A stretch of DNA of 64,000 nt from Apteryx mantelli (lineage: Eukaryota; Chordata; Aves; Apterygiformes; Apterygidae). Location: the NCBI RefSeq assembly GCF_036417845.1, contig NC_090018.1, positions 62,001-126,000 of the forward strand, in the 5' to 3' direction. A program made the translations under genes and the position numbers. Every line of letters starts with the position of its first letter. Within the stretch, counting starts at the first letter, position 1. Below, one piece after another: positions 1-11,400 of the stretch. The notes beneath the pieces are model-generated. The model saw only the letters and a list, made by a program, of their open reading frames with translations. It was not told where the DNA came from and made no database searches.

Positions 1-1430
1 GCGCCCCTATAACAGCCCCTGCCCCACAGCACCCCTATAGTGCCCCTATAACACTCTCTGCCCCACAGCACCCCTATAGCACCCCTATAACAGCCCCTGC
101 CCCACAGCACCCCTATAGCACCCCTATAGCACTCTCTGCCCCATAGCACCCCTATAGCATCCCTATAGCAGCCCCTGCCCCACAGCACCTCTATAACACT
201 CTCTGCCCCATAGCACCCCTATAGCATCCCTATAGCAGCCCCTGCCCCACGGCACCCCTATAACACTCTGCCCCATAGCACCCCTATAGCACCCCTATAA
301 CAGCCCCTGACCCATAGCACCCCTATAGCACCTCTATAACACTCTACCCCATAGCACCCCTATAGCGCCCCTATAACAGCCCCTGACCCATAGCACCTCT
401 ATAGCACCTCTATAACACTCTGCCCCATAGCACCCCTATAGTGCCCCTATAACAGCCCCTGCCCCATAGCGCCCCCTATAACATTCTCTGCCCTACAGCA
501 CCCCTATAGCTTCCCTATAGGACCCCCTGCTCTACAGCACCCCATAGCTTCCCTATGCCACCCCTGCCCTATAGCACTCTCTATAGCACCCCTATAACCC
601 ACCCTGCTCCCCAAGGCCTTTATAGCCACCCTATAGCACACCTGACCCACAGGACTTCTAGTGCCCCCATAGCATCCCTGCAACACCTCCTGCCCCACAG
701 CACCCTCTACAGCACCCCCATAGGACCCCCGCAGTACTTGCATAGCATCCCTATAGCACCCCATAGCACCTCCTGCCCCATAGCACCTCCTGCTCCTATA
801 GGACCCCCATAGCAATCCCATAGCATCCCCATAGCACCCCTATAGCCCCTCCTGCCCCATAGCACCCCCACAGCACCCCTACAGCTCCTCCTGCCCCATA
901 GGAGCCCCACAGCACCCCTATAGCTCTTCCTGCCCATAGCATCCCCATAGTATCCCCACAGCCCCTCCTACCCCATAGCATCCCCATAGCACCTCCTGCC
1001 CCATAGCACCCCTATAGCCCATCCTGCCCCATAGCACCCCCACAGCATCCCCATAGCCCCTCCTGCCCCATAGCACTCCCACAGCACCCCTACAGCTCCT
1101 CCTGCCCCATAGGAGCCCCACAGCACCCCTATAGCTCCTCCTGCCCCATAGCATCCCCATAGTATCCCCACAGCCCCTCCTACCCCATAGCATCCCCATA
1201 GCACCTCCTGCCCCATAGCACCCCTATAGCCCCTCCTGCCCCATAGCATCTCTATAGCCCCTCCTGCCCCCATAGCACCCCCACAACACCCCTATAGCCC
1301 CTCCTGCCCCATAGGAGCCCCTATAGCACCCCCATAGCACCCCTATAGCTCCTCCTGCCCCATAGCATCCCCATAGTATCCCCACAGCCCCTCCTACCCC
1401 ATAGCATCCCCATAGCATCTCCTGCCCCAT
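1..1430. repeat. Minisatellite, CCCCATAGCACCCCTATAGC family
   Basis: Tandem, imperfect units of about 20-40 bp built on the words CCCCATAGCACC and CCCTATAG fill the stretch. Open frames across it are low-complexity and change frame freely, so I call no gene. The reverse-complement word (GCTATGGGGC) recurs in the SYP intron and 30-31 kb arrays of this window. Confidence 0.9.
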
Positions 1431-1439
1431 AGCATCCCC

Positions 1440-2060
1440 CGGCGTGTGCGAGCCGTGTGCCCCAGCTCCTCGGCGTGCCCCTGGCATGTGTCCCATGTCC
1501 CCAGTGTGTGCCAGCCCCCAGCGTGTGTGCGTGTCCTTGGCATGTTCCTGGTGTGCGCGAGCCATCCGTCCCGGCGTGTCTCACACCCTTAGCGTGCTCC
1601 TGGCATGTGCCAGCCCCAATGTATGTGTCCTTGGCGTGTTCCTGGTGTGTGCGAGCCGTTTGTCCCAGCGTGTCTCACACCCTTAGCGTGCTCCTGGCAT
1701 GTGCCAGCCCCAATGTATGTGTCCTTGGCGTGTTCCTGGTGTGTGCGAGCCGTTCGTCCCAGCGTGTCTCACACCCTTAGCGTGTTCCTGGCATGTGCAA
1801 GCCCCCAGCATGCACGTGTCCTTGGCATGTTCCTGGCATGTGCAAGCCATTCATCCTAGTGTGTCTCACACCCTTAGGGTGTTCCTGGCGTGTGTGAGCC
1901 CCCAGCGTGTGCATGTCCTTGGCGTGTTCCTGGTGTGTGCGAGCCGTTCGTCCCGGCGTGTCTCACACCCTTAGCGTGTTCCTGGCGTGTGCGAGCCACG
2001 TGTCCCCAGCACACGCACTGCATCCTTGGTGTGTCCCCAGCATGTGTGAGCCGTGTGCAA
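1440..2060. repeat. Minisatellite, about 94-100 bp unit
   Basis: About five units, each carrying CACACCCTTAGCGTG, TCCTGGCATGTG, GTCCTTGGCGTGTTC and GCGAGCCGTTCGTCCC. The phase repeats at about 1590, 1680, 1775, 1870 and 1970. There is no coding signal. From 2060 to 2500 follow C-rich single-copy DNA and several copies of the dispersed word CCAGGCGTCCGGG or its complement. Confidence 0.85.
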
Positions 2061-2509
2061 GGGGGGGCATCTCTGTCCCCCCCCAGACACCTGGATGCCC
2101 CAGGGGAAGGGGACCCGGACGCCTGGGCCCCTTGGGGGGGGGGGGTGACGACGACGACACCCAGCAGGGTCCCGGGGAGCCCCTCCCCCCCCCGAGGGGC
2201 CCAGGCGTCCGGGCCCCCTCACCTGGTTCCCATTAAGGCTCCTTCCCTGGTTACGTCATTCTGGCCCCAAAGCCGCCGGCGCCGGGGAAACTCCCGGACA
2301 CCTGGGTCCCCTCCCGGAGCTGGAGCCGGAGCCGCCGCCACCGCGGGCAGGGCGAGGCGCCAGGACGCCTGGGCCCCGAGCCCGGACGCCTGGGCCCCGG
2401 CCGTGCCAGGACCCCTCCTGGGCCGGGGGGGGGAGGGGAGAGGGAGGGACCCAGGCGTCCGGGGCGGGGGGGGGGGAGGGAAGGAGGCAGCGGTGGTGTG
2501 ACGGGGGCG

Positions 2510-2515
2510 TTTATT
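2510..2515 (-). terminator. Poly(A) signal AATAAA of the Bicaudal-D-like gene
   Basis: TTTATT on the plus strand reads AATAAA on the minus strand. It lies about 60 bp after the stop codon of the adaptor gene, so the 3' UTR is very short. Confidence 0.7.
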
Positions 2516-2573
2516 GGGGTCCCAGTGAGATCAGTTTGGGGGGGCCGCTGCTCCCAGTGCTCCCAGTGCTCCC

Positions 2574-5500
2574 TCAGGCCAGCGGCCCGGGGGGGGCCAG
2601 GCCGGGCCCCGCGTCCCCCCTGCAAGGGAAGGGGCCGTGTTGGGGGGGGGGGGGCAGGGCGCCGTGGCGTCCTGCGTCCCCGCATGTGTCCCCCACGCGT
2701 GTCAGCCCGCAATGTCCCATGTCCCCACACATGTCTGCCCATGGTGTCCCGTGTCCCCTGCCCATGTCCCCCCCACATGCCAGCCTGTGATGTCCCATGT
2801 CCCCACGCGTGTCAGCCCATGGTGTCCCGTATCCCCTGCCCGTGTCCCCCCCATGTGCCAGCCTGTGATGTCCCATGTCCCCACATGTGTCCCCCACATG
2901 TCAGCCCATGGCATCCCGTGTCCCCTGCCTGTGTCCCCCACACGTGTCAGCCCGTGGCATCCTGTGTCCCCCATGTGTCAGCCCACGGTGTTCCGTGTCC
3001 CCTGCCTGTGTCCCCCACCTGTGTCACCCCGTGGCATCCCATGTTCCCCACCTGTGTCACCCCCTGGCATCCCATGTCCCCCATGCCCTGCGTGACCCCA
3101 TGTCCCCATGTTCTCAGCCCGTGTCCCCCACCTGGGTCCCCTCATGCTCCCCCTGACTCTTCCCTCTCCCTGATCCGTGTAATCCCCTGTCCCACCTCCC
3201 ACATAATCCCATGTTGTTCCCCCCCCGGCGCCCCCCGCGTGCTGCCGTACCGGAGGCGCCGCGCGAGGCCCCGCTGCCGGCGCAGGGCCTGGCGCAGGAG
3301 GGCCCCCAGCGCCCGCTTCTCGGCGCACGCCTCCGCCAGGCGCCGCTCCGCCTCGGCCGCCCGGGCGCCCGCCTCCTCGCACCTGCGCCACACGCGTGTT
3401 AGGGCGTGTCAGGGAGAAGGAGGAGGGGAACGCGACACGTGACAGGAGACGTGACGCGCGCCGGCGTCCCCGCGGGCTCACCTGGCGTCCAGCGCGGCGC
3501 GGCGGGAGGCCAGCCCCGCCGCCTCCTCCTGCAGCGCCGCCAGCTCCTGCCGCAGCCCCCGCAGCGCTGCTGCCGCCACCGCCTGCTGCCCCGCCAGGCG
3601 GCCCCGCAGCTGGCACAGCGCCGTCCCCGCTGCCTGCCGGCGTGCCGAGCGACATGGGGACGGAGACCCACGGCGTCCCCAGCCCCATCGCTCCCCTTCC
3701 CCTCTCTCGGGGGTGACCGACAGGGGGCAGCAGCCAGACCCGCCCCTCCTGCTAGCCCCACCCCCTGGGGTGATTGATGGCACTGGCCCCACCCCCCGGG
3801 AGTGATTGACAGGGCACCAGCCCTGCCCCCTGGGTATAAGCCTCAGGGCAAGCCCCACCCCCTGGGGTGACTGACATGGCACTAGTCCCACCTCCTGGAC
3901 ACAAGGCTCAAGGCAAGCCCCACCCTCCCTGGGGTGATTGACAGGGCACCAGCCCCACCCCCTCCCCACCTGCCAGTTGGCAAGTCCCACCCCCTGGGCA
4001 CAAGGTTCAAGACAAGCCCCACCCCCAGGAGTGATTGACATGGCACCAGCCCCACCCCCTGGACACAAGGCTTGGGGCAAGCCCCACCCTCCCTGGGGTG
4101 ATTGACAGGGCACCAGCACCACCCCCAGGCATGAGGCTCAGGACAAGCCCCACCTCCCAGGGTGATTGACAGGGCACCAGTCCCACCCCAGCTATGAGGC
4201 TCAGGGCAAGCCCCACCCCCCCCAGGGTGATTGACAGGGCACCAGCCCCACCCCTCCCTACCTTCCAGTTGGCAAGCCCCACCTCCTGGGCATGATGCTC
4301 ATGACAAGCCCCACCCCCCACAGGGCTAGCCCTGCCTGTTAAGGGGTGTGGCCACAACACCCCACCCATGGAAGAGGCCCTCAGGTAGGGGGTGTGGCCA
4401 CCATGAGACCCCCCACCCCCCAGACCCACCTGCCGGCTGGCCCCCAGGGCAGCACGGAGGGCAGCGACCTCCTGGGTCAGTGCCTGGTGGGCGGGGTCAG
4501 GGCAGGGGGCGGGTCCAGAGGCAGGGCCAGCCCCCAGGGCCCGCCGGGCCTCGGCCAGCTCCTCCCGAGCCCCCGCGGCCTCCTGCTCCGCCTGCAGGGA
4601 GGGAGAGAGGGAGAAGGGGGGGGTCACCCGGATGCCTGGGTCTCCTGTGTGCCTGCCCCCATCCTGCTGAGCCCCACCCCCTCCCACAGAGGCTCCACCC
4701 CCAGGTGGGCGGGCCCCACCCTGACCTGGAGGAGCTGCTCCCGCAGCCGGTGGATCTCGGAGAGACTCATCTCGCTGAAGAGATCCGCGACGAGGCCCGG
4801 CACGGGGCCGGGGGAGTCGACGGGCGCCGGGGCAGCATCGGTGCCGCCATCGTCATCCCCCTCCGCGTCGGGGCCCCCCGGGCCGGCGGCTGCCTGTTCC
4901 TGGCACCGCTCCCGCTCAGCCGCCAATGCCGCCACGGCCTCCTCGAGGCGCTGCTCCGCCTGCACCCGGAGCTGTTCCTGCTCGGCCAGCTTGGCCCTGG
5001 CCTGCGCCAGCTCCTCCGCCCGCTGACGGCCCTCCTGCTGCAGCGCCTCCAGCTCCGCCTGCCGCGGCAAGCGGGCAATGGGGTCCTCGCCCAAGCCGGA
5101 CGCCGGGGTCCTCCCCGCGCAGGTGCCGGTCCCTCCTCACGGGACCTACCTGGCTGCTCGCGAGCAGGGAGAGCTGCTTCTGGAGGGAGATGATCTCCTC
5201 CTCCAGGTCGCGGCGCTCCTGCTGGCGCTGGGGCTCCGCTTCCCGGTGCTGCCGCAGCGCGTCCCGCAGCTGGGCGCGCTCGCCCACCAGCGCCTGGCAC
5301 TCCTGGATAGGGAGAAGGAACCTCAGCACCCACGGGGCGGCCCTAATCCTCCCCACACCATCCCCAGGACGTGCCCCCTCACCTGCCGCAGGTCCTGCAA
5401 GGCCGTGGCCAAGCGCTCGTTGTCTGCCCGGGCGTCGCGGAGCTGGCACTGGAGCTGCCGCAGGTCCCCCCGCTGCTCCTCCAGGCGGGCACCCAGCTGG

Positions 5501-5899
5501 GCCTCTTTGGCGGCAGCCTCCTGCACCAGGGCCTCCTCCCGGGTCTCGCTGGCAGCCACCGCCCGCTTCTGGCCGCTCTGGGCTTCCGCCAGGGCCTGCA
5601 TGGGAAGACGGAGGTATGAAAAAGGGGCACGAGGCCGCCACTGCGGTGTCCGTCCCCCTCCCCTCCCAAGCAGGGAGCCCCAGTACCTCAGTGGCACAGG
5701 CCAGCTCCGCGCGCAGGGCCTCCAGCTGCCCCTCGAGATCCCGGCAGCGCTGGCGGAGCTCGCCGTTCTCCTCCAGCAGGGCCAGCCCGCAGCGGGCCGC
5801 CTGCTCCTGGGCCCGCGTGGCCTCCTGCAGCTCCGCCGCCAGCCGCAGCACCTCGGCGCGCAGCCCGCCGCTTTCCTCCTCTTCCTCCATTGTCGCCAT
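2574..5899 (-). CDS. Bicaudal-D-family dynein/cargo adaptor, compact form
   Basis: Eight exons join in phase: 5687-5899, 5383-5595, 5150-5302, 4726-5058, 4430-4591, 3482-3633, 3251-3382 and 2574-2619. They give about 467 residues. The start is the first ATG of a MATMEEEEE N-terminus; the next Met, three codons on, is an alternative. What is seen: almost continuous coiled coil. Residues near 30 read AARCGLALLEEN, matching the CC1 box of BICD2 (AAEYGLAVLEEK) that contacts dynein light intermediate chain. EEIISLQKQLSLL and DLFSEMSLSEIHRLREQLLQ match BICD1/2 segments. Near the C-terminus EKRALGALLRQALRRQRGLARRL matches the cargo-binding coil. BICD1/2 are about 800-970 residues, so this protein has lost most of the central coil. 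Family role: links dynein-dynactin to cargo such as Rab6 vesicles. It is a diverged BICD paralogue; BICDL1/2 fit less well. Confidence 0.85.
2660..3130. repeat. Minisatellite in the last intron of the BICD-like gene
   Basis: Imperfect units of about 55-60 bp alternate CCCATGTCCCCACATGTGTC, AGCCCATGGTGTCCCGTG and CCCCTGCCCGTGTCCC. It lies between exons 7 and 8. Confidence 0.85.
3760..4345. repeat. Minisatellite in intron 5 of the BICD-like gene
   Basis: About nine units of about 60-65 bp carry GGGTGATTGACAGGGCACC, AGCCCCACCCCCTGG and CACAAGGCTCAGGGCAAG. It lies between exons 5 and 6. Confidence 0.9.
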
Positions 5900-5993
5900 G
5901 GGCGCGCTGCGGGGGGCTGAGGGGCCCGGAATGGTCCCGGAGACTGTGAGAGGGGCAACACTTCCACCAGGGAGAGAACTGCCCCGTTCTTGA

Positions 5994-7960
5994 GGTAAAT
6001 TAGCGCCCCCAAGAGGAGCCCGCGGCTCCCCCGCCCGAAGGCGAGTGAGGAAACTGCCGCTCTGAGGAGAGAGGGGGAAACGCACCGCTCTCACCCCGCC
6101 AGCTCTCCACCAATCACAGCGCGGCGATAGCGCACGTGACCGCGCCTTCCCGCCGAAAAGGGCCCGGCACGCGCCGCTCCCGCCCGCTCTCCACCAATCA
6201 GCGCGCGGCGCTCGCGCGACGAAAGGTGCCAGAGCCCCTTCCCGCCGAACGCGGCGCGGCGCGTGCTTCCTTCCCCCCCCCCCCCCGCCTCGCTCCACCA
6301 ATCACAGCACAGCGCGCGCGCCGCACCGCCCCCTCGGCGCCAGTCAGCGCGGCGCACGCGCGACGGAGCAGGTGACCGCCCCTTCCCGCCGAAAACGGAG
6401 CCACGGGGAACGCGGCAGCCGCTTCTCGCCGGAAACGGCTGGGCGTCCGCCGCTGCCGCGCCGCTCCGGCGATCAGAGCACGTGAGAGCCCCCTCCCGAC
6501 GACACCGGCTCGGCGCGGACATCGTTCCCCCCTTCCCCCAAAAAATCATAGCGCGGCGTGCCCCCTTCCTCCTGCTGAGCAGAGGACGGACCACGTGACC
6601 GCATCTTCTCGCCGGAAAAAACGGCTGGGCACGCGCCACTCCCGCCCCTCTCAGTCTGTCACAGCGCGTAGCGCAGGCTACAGGGCACGTGACCAGCCCT
6701 TCCCGCCTAAAACGACGGTTCGGCACGCGCCCCTCCCCCCCGTGCTTCTCTCCACCAATCAGAGCACGGCGCTCGCGACACGGGGCAAGTGGCCGCCCTT
6801 CCCGCCCAAAATAACGGTTCGGCACGCGCCCTTCCCCCTCGCCTCTCTCCACCAATCGCAGCGTGGCACGAACCCCCCCCACCAATCAGCTTGGCGTATG
6901 GGGCACGTGGGAGCCCCTTCCCGCCTAAAAAAAAAAGGCTCGGCAAGCGCCACTCCCGCCCTTTTCCACCAATCACAGCGCAGCGCGCGCGCCCTCCCCA
7001 CCCACCAATCAGCATGACGCTCACGCCACGGACCACGTGGGAGCCCCTTCCCGCCGAAAATAACGGCTCGGCTCGCGCGCTACACCTGCTTCTCTCCACC
7101 AATCAGAGCACAGCGCACGCGCCACGTGACTGGCTCTTCCCGCCCAAAATAACGGTTCGGCGCGCGCCCTCCCCCCCCCCGCCCCTCTCCAGCGCACGGC
7201 GCACGCGCGACGCATCATGTGACCGCCCCTTCCCGCCGAAAGCGGCGCGCGCCCCTTGCCCCCTTCTCCGCCAATCAGAGTGCGGCGCGCGCGCCCCCCC
7301 CCGCTCCCTCCCGCCCGCGGGGGCGGGGCCGCCCCTTCTCCGCTCCGCCAACCGGCGCGCGGCGCGCCCGCCGAAGAGGCGTGGCCAGCCCCGGACCCGC
7401 TCAGCGCCGGCAGCCGCGTCGGTAACGGCTCCCTCCTCCTCCTCCTCCTCCTCCCGGGGGGAGCCCCCCCCCCTCCGCGCCCGGCGGCCTCCCGCCCCCA
7501 TCGGGCTCTACCTGCACGCGCCGCTCCCCCCCGCCCAGCCCCTGCCGCCGTTTGAAAACCTAACGGAAACGAGAAGACCCGCCCTCCCATTCGCGGTCGG
7601 CGCGCCGCGCGCTGATTGGCTGTCGCCGCCGCCGGCTCTCTTCTGATTGGTCGTCTCGCGCTCCTGTCCCCTCCCCCCCGCTCTTCCCCGTCCGCTGCCG
7701 ACGAGGAAGCGGAAAGCCGCCGACCCCGCCCTCCCCGGTGACACGGCGCCCCGTGATTGGAGGAGGCGACGCTGCTCCGCCCCACCCGCACTCTCTTCTC
7801 ATTGGCCGCCGCCGCCTGTTTTCCGCCGAACCGTCGAGGCGCGAGCCTCGCCGCCGGCACGCGCCGCGGCCGGAGGGGGGGGAAGGCGGGACAAAGCGGA
7901 TGGACAGCTGCCTCGACCAATAGCAGCGCTCCGTGCCAGAAGTGCACCTCCTCATTGGCT
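5994..7960 (-). promoter_or_regulatory. Promoter / CpG island with tandem CCAAT, CACGTG and TTCCCGCC motifs
   Basis: The block lies directly upstream of the BICD-like gene. Between 6110 and 7275 there are ten exact CCAAT boxes (6110, 6194, 6298, 6755, 6852, 6882, 6969, 7005, 7099, 7271). There are seven CACGTG E-boxes (near 6134, 6479, 6593, 6685, 6905, 7034, 7120) and nine TTCCCGCC words (near 6147, 6240, 6386, 6706, 6800, 6918, 7048, 7138, 7230). They come in a degenerate unit of about 90-120 bp: CCAATCAGAGC, then CACGTGAC, then CTTCCCGCCGAAAATAACGG. From 7612 to 7953 five ATTGG (inverted CCAAT) follow. These are the consensus sites of NF-Y, USF/TFE-type bHLH and E2F factors. No coding exon was found here. 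Assignment to the minus-strand gene is by position. Confidence 0.7.
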
Positions 7961-8039
7961 GGGAGCAAGATGGGGGGGCAGAGCCCACTTTCCCAAGGCC
8001 AGGGGAGGGGATCGTTCTCACCCCCTCCAGCCCCTGCGC

Positions 8040-8312
8040 CCCAGGGGCTCATGGGAAGGGGCCACCCTTGGCGCGAGCCCCAGAGGCTCATGGGAAGGGT
8101 CCCAGGCATGGCTGCCCCCTTGGCACAAGCCCCAAGGGCTCATGGGAAGGGTCCCAGGCATGGCTGCCCCCTTGGCACGAGCCCCAGAGGCTCATGGGAA
8201 GGGGTCCCAGGCATGGCTGCCCCCTTGGCACAAGCCCCAAGGGCTCATGGGAAGGGTCCCAGGCATGGCTGCCCCCTTGGCACGAGCCCCAGAGGCTCAT
8301 GGGAAGGGAGCC
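8040..8312. repeat. Minisatellite, about 52 bp x 5, just beyond the OPN1LW 3' end
   Basis: Near-identical units carry GGCTCATGGGAAGGGTCCCA, GGCATGGCTGCCCCCTTGG and CACAAGCCCCAAG, with alternating CACAAG/CACGAG variants that suggest a two-unit higher order. Confidence 0.92.
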
Positions 8313-8339
8313 AGGCGGCGCGTACAGAAGACACAAACC

Positions 8340-8345
8340 TTTATT
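8340..8345 (-). terminator. Poly(A) signal AATAAA of OPN1LW
   Basis: TTTATT on plus gives AATAAA on minus, about 150 bp after the OPN1LW stop codon (8493-8495). Confidence 0.75.
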
Positions 8346-8492
8346 CGCTATGGTGCCCGCAGGGGGGGTGGGGGGGGCGATACTTGTCTTTTTTTTTCTT
8401 GTTTTTTCTCCCGGTTTTGGCTATGGGGGCGGCGCCGGCCCTCGGGGGGGTCTGTACAGCAGGGGGGGGTCTGTACAGTGGGGGGGGGATCC

Positions 8493-11400
8493 CTATGCCG
8501 GCGACACGGAGGAGTTGGAGACGGACGAGACCTCGGTGCGGGAGGTGGAGACCTCGGAGCCGTCGTCCACCTTCTTCCCAAACAGTTGCAATATGCAGTT
8601 TCGGAACTGGGGGGGGGGGGGGGTGAGGGGGTGAGGAGGGGGTCAGCGGTCCCGTGTCCCACGTCCCGGCTCCGTGTCCCAGCCCCATGTCCCTCATCCC
8701 AGCCCAGTGTCCCATGTCCCAGACTCACATCCCGTGTCCCAGCCCCATATCCCATGTCCTAGCTCCGTGTCCCCCATCTCCACCCCGTGTCCCAGCCCCA
8801 TGTCCTAGCTCCGTGTCCCAAGTCCTAGACCCACATCCCATGTCCTAGACCCATGTCCCAGCCCCATATCCCATGTCCTAGCTCCGTGTCCCCCATCTCC
8901 ACCCCGTGTCCCATATCTCAGCCCCATGTTCTAGCTCCATGTCCTAAGTCCTAGACCCACATCCCATGTCCTAGACCCATGTCCCAGCCCCATATCCCAT
9001 GTCCTAGCTCCGTGTCCCCCATCTCCACCCCGTGTCCCGTGTCCCAGCCCCATGTCCTAGCTCCGTGTCCCAAGTCCTAGACCCACATCCCATGTCCTAG
9101 ACCCATGTCCCAGCCCCATATCCCATGTCCTAGCTCCGTGTCCCCCATCTCCACCCCGTGTCCCATATCCCAGCCCCATGTCCTAGCTCCATGTCCTAAG
9201 TCCTAGACCCACATCCCATGTCCTAGACCCATGTCCCAGCCCCATATCCCATGTCCTAGCTCCGTGTCCCCCATCTCCACCCCATGTCCCATGTCCTAGC
9301 CCCATGTCCTAGCTCTATGTCCCATGTCCTAGACCCACATCCCATGTCCTAGACCCATGTCCCTCATCTCTGCCCCATGTCCCAGCCCCATATCCCAGCC
9401 CCATGTCCTAGCTCCATGTCCCATGTCCTAGCTCCATGTCCCATGTCTTAGACCCACATCCCATGTCCTAGACCCATGTCCCATGTCCTAGCTCCATATT
9501 CCACATTCTAGCCTCATGTCCCTCATCTCTGCCCCATGTCCCTCATCTCCGCCCCATGTCCCAGCCCCATATCCCAGGCCCACGTCCCAGCCCCATGTCC
9601 CATGTCCTAGACCCTCATCCCATGTCCTAGACCCAAGTCCCATGTCTTAGACCCATGTCCCATGTCCTAACCCCACGTCCCACATCTCCGCCCCATGTCC
9701 CAGCCCCACGTCCCATGTCCCAGCCCTGCATCCCATGCCTACGCCCCGCGTCCCGGCCCCGTGGCCACCATCCCTAGCTCTGCGTCCCCCATCCCGGCCC
9801 CGCGTCCCCCGTCCCGGCCGCCCCGGGCTGGCGGCGAGCCAGCACCCACCTGCCTGTTCATGAAGACGTAGATGATGGGGTTGTAGATGGTGGCGCTCTT
9901 GGCGAAGTAGGCGGGCAGGGCGGCCGCCAGCGGGTGGAAGGCGTAGCCGGGGTTGGCGGCGGCGAAGCAGGCGAAGCAGGTGTAGGGGCCCCAGCAGAAG
10001 CAGAAGGCCAGGATCATCACCATCACCATGCGCGACACCTCCTTCTCCGCCTTCTGCGTCGACTCCGACTCCTTCTGCTGGGCTGCCACCTGCGCGGCGT
10101 CGGGGGGGGAGGCGTCAGGGGGGCAGCTGGGCTCCCCGTGGTTCGGGGGGGGGCTCTATGGGGTGGAGCTGGGCTCCCTGTGGGTTGGTGGTGGTCTGGG
10201 GTGGGCTCTATGGGGTGGAGCTGGGCTCCCCATGGGTCTTGAGAGGCATCTGAGGGGGTCTATGGGGTGGAGCTGGGCTCCTCATGGGTCTTGAGAGGCA
10301 TCTGAGGGGGTCTATGGGGTGGAGTTGGGCTCCCTGGGGGTGGGTGGGGGGGGTCTACAGTGGTCCCCATGGGTCTTGGGTGAAATCTGAGGGGCTCTAT
10401 GGGGTGAATCTGGGCTCCCCGTGGGTCTGGAGGGGGTCTATGGGGTGGAGCTGGGCTCCCCATGGGTCTCGGGGAGGTTTGAGGAGGTCCGTGGGGTGGA
10501 GCTGGGCTCCCCGTGGATCTCGAGGAGGTTTGAGGAGGTCTATGGGGTGGAGCTGGTCTCCCTGTGGGTCTGGAGGGGGTCTATGGGGTGGAGCTGGGCT
10601 CCCCGTGGCTCTTGGGGAGGTTTGAGGAGGTCTATGGGGTGGAGCTGGGCTCCCCGTGGATCTCAGGGAGGTTTGAGGAGGTCTATGGGGTGGAGCTGGT
10701 CTCCCTGTGGGTCTGGAGGGGGTCTATGGGGTGGAGCTGGGCTCCCCGTGGCTCTTGGGGAGGTTTGAGGAGGTCTATGGGGTGGAGCTGGACTCCCCAT
10801 AGCTCTCGGGGAGGTTTGAGGAGGTCCATGGGGTGGCGCTGGGCTCCCCGTGGCTCTCGGGGAGGTTTGAGGAGGTCTATGGGGTGGAGCTGGGCTCCCC
10901 GTGGATCTCAGGGAGGTTTGAGGAGGTCTACGGGGTGGAGCTGGGCTCCCCGTGGCTCTCGGGGAGGTCTGAGGGGGTCGCCGCGGGTCCGTCCCCGCGC
11001 CGTGGGGCAGGGCCCGCTCACCGCCCGGATGGCCATCCACACTTGGAGGTAGCAGAGGACGATGACGGCGAGGGGGAGGAAGCAGCAGGTGACCATGAGC
11101 GCCACCATGTAGGACTGCACGCCGGGGTCCGAGGCGCCGCTGAAGACGTCGGGGCCGCACGACGTCTTCAGCCCGTGGGGCCAGTACCTGGGGGTGGGGG
11201 GGCGGTGAGGGGCCGCCGTGGGGCCGGGCTGCCCCCCCCCTGCCCCGGCCCCACCTGCTCCAGCCGAAGATGGGCGGCGCCGTCCAGGCGGAGGCCCAGA
11301 CCCAGGAGAAGAGGATCCCGGCGGCCGCCAGCTTCCCGTCGAACTTGACGTTGCCGAAGGGTTTGCAGACCACGAACCACCGCTCCCAGGAGATGATGGC

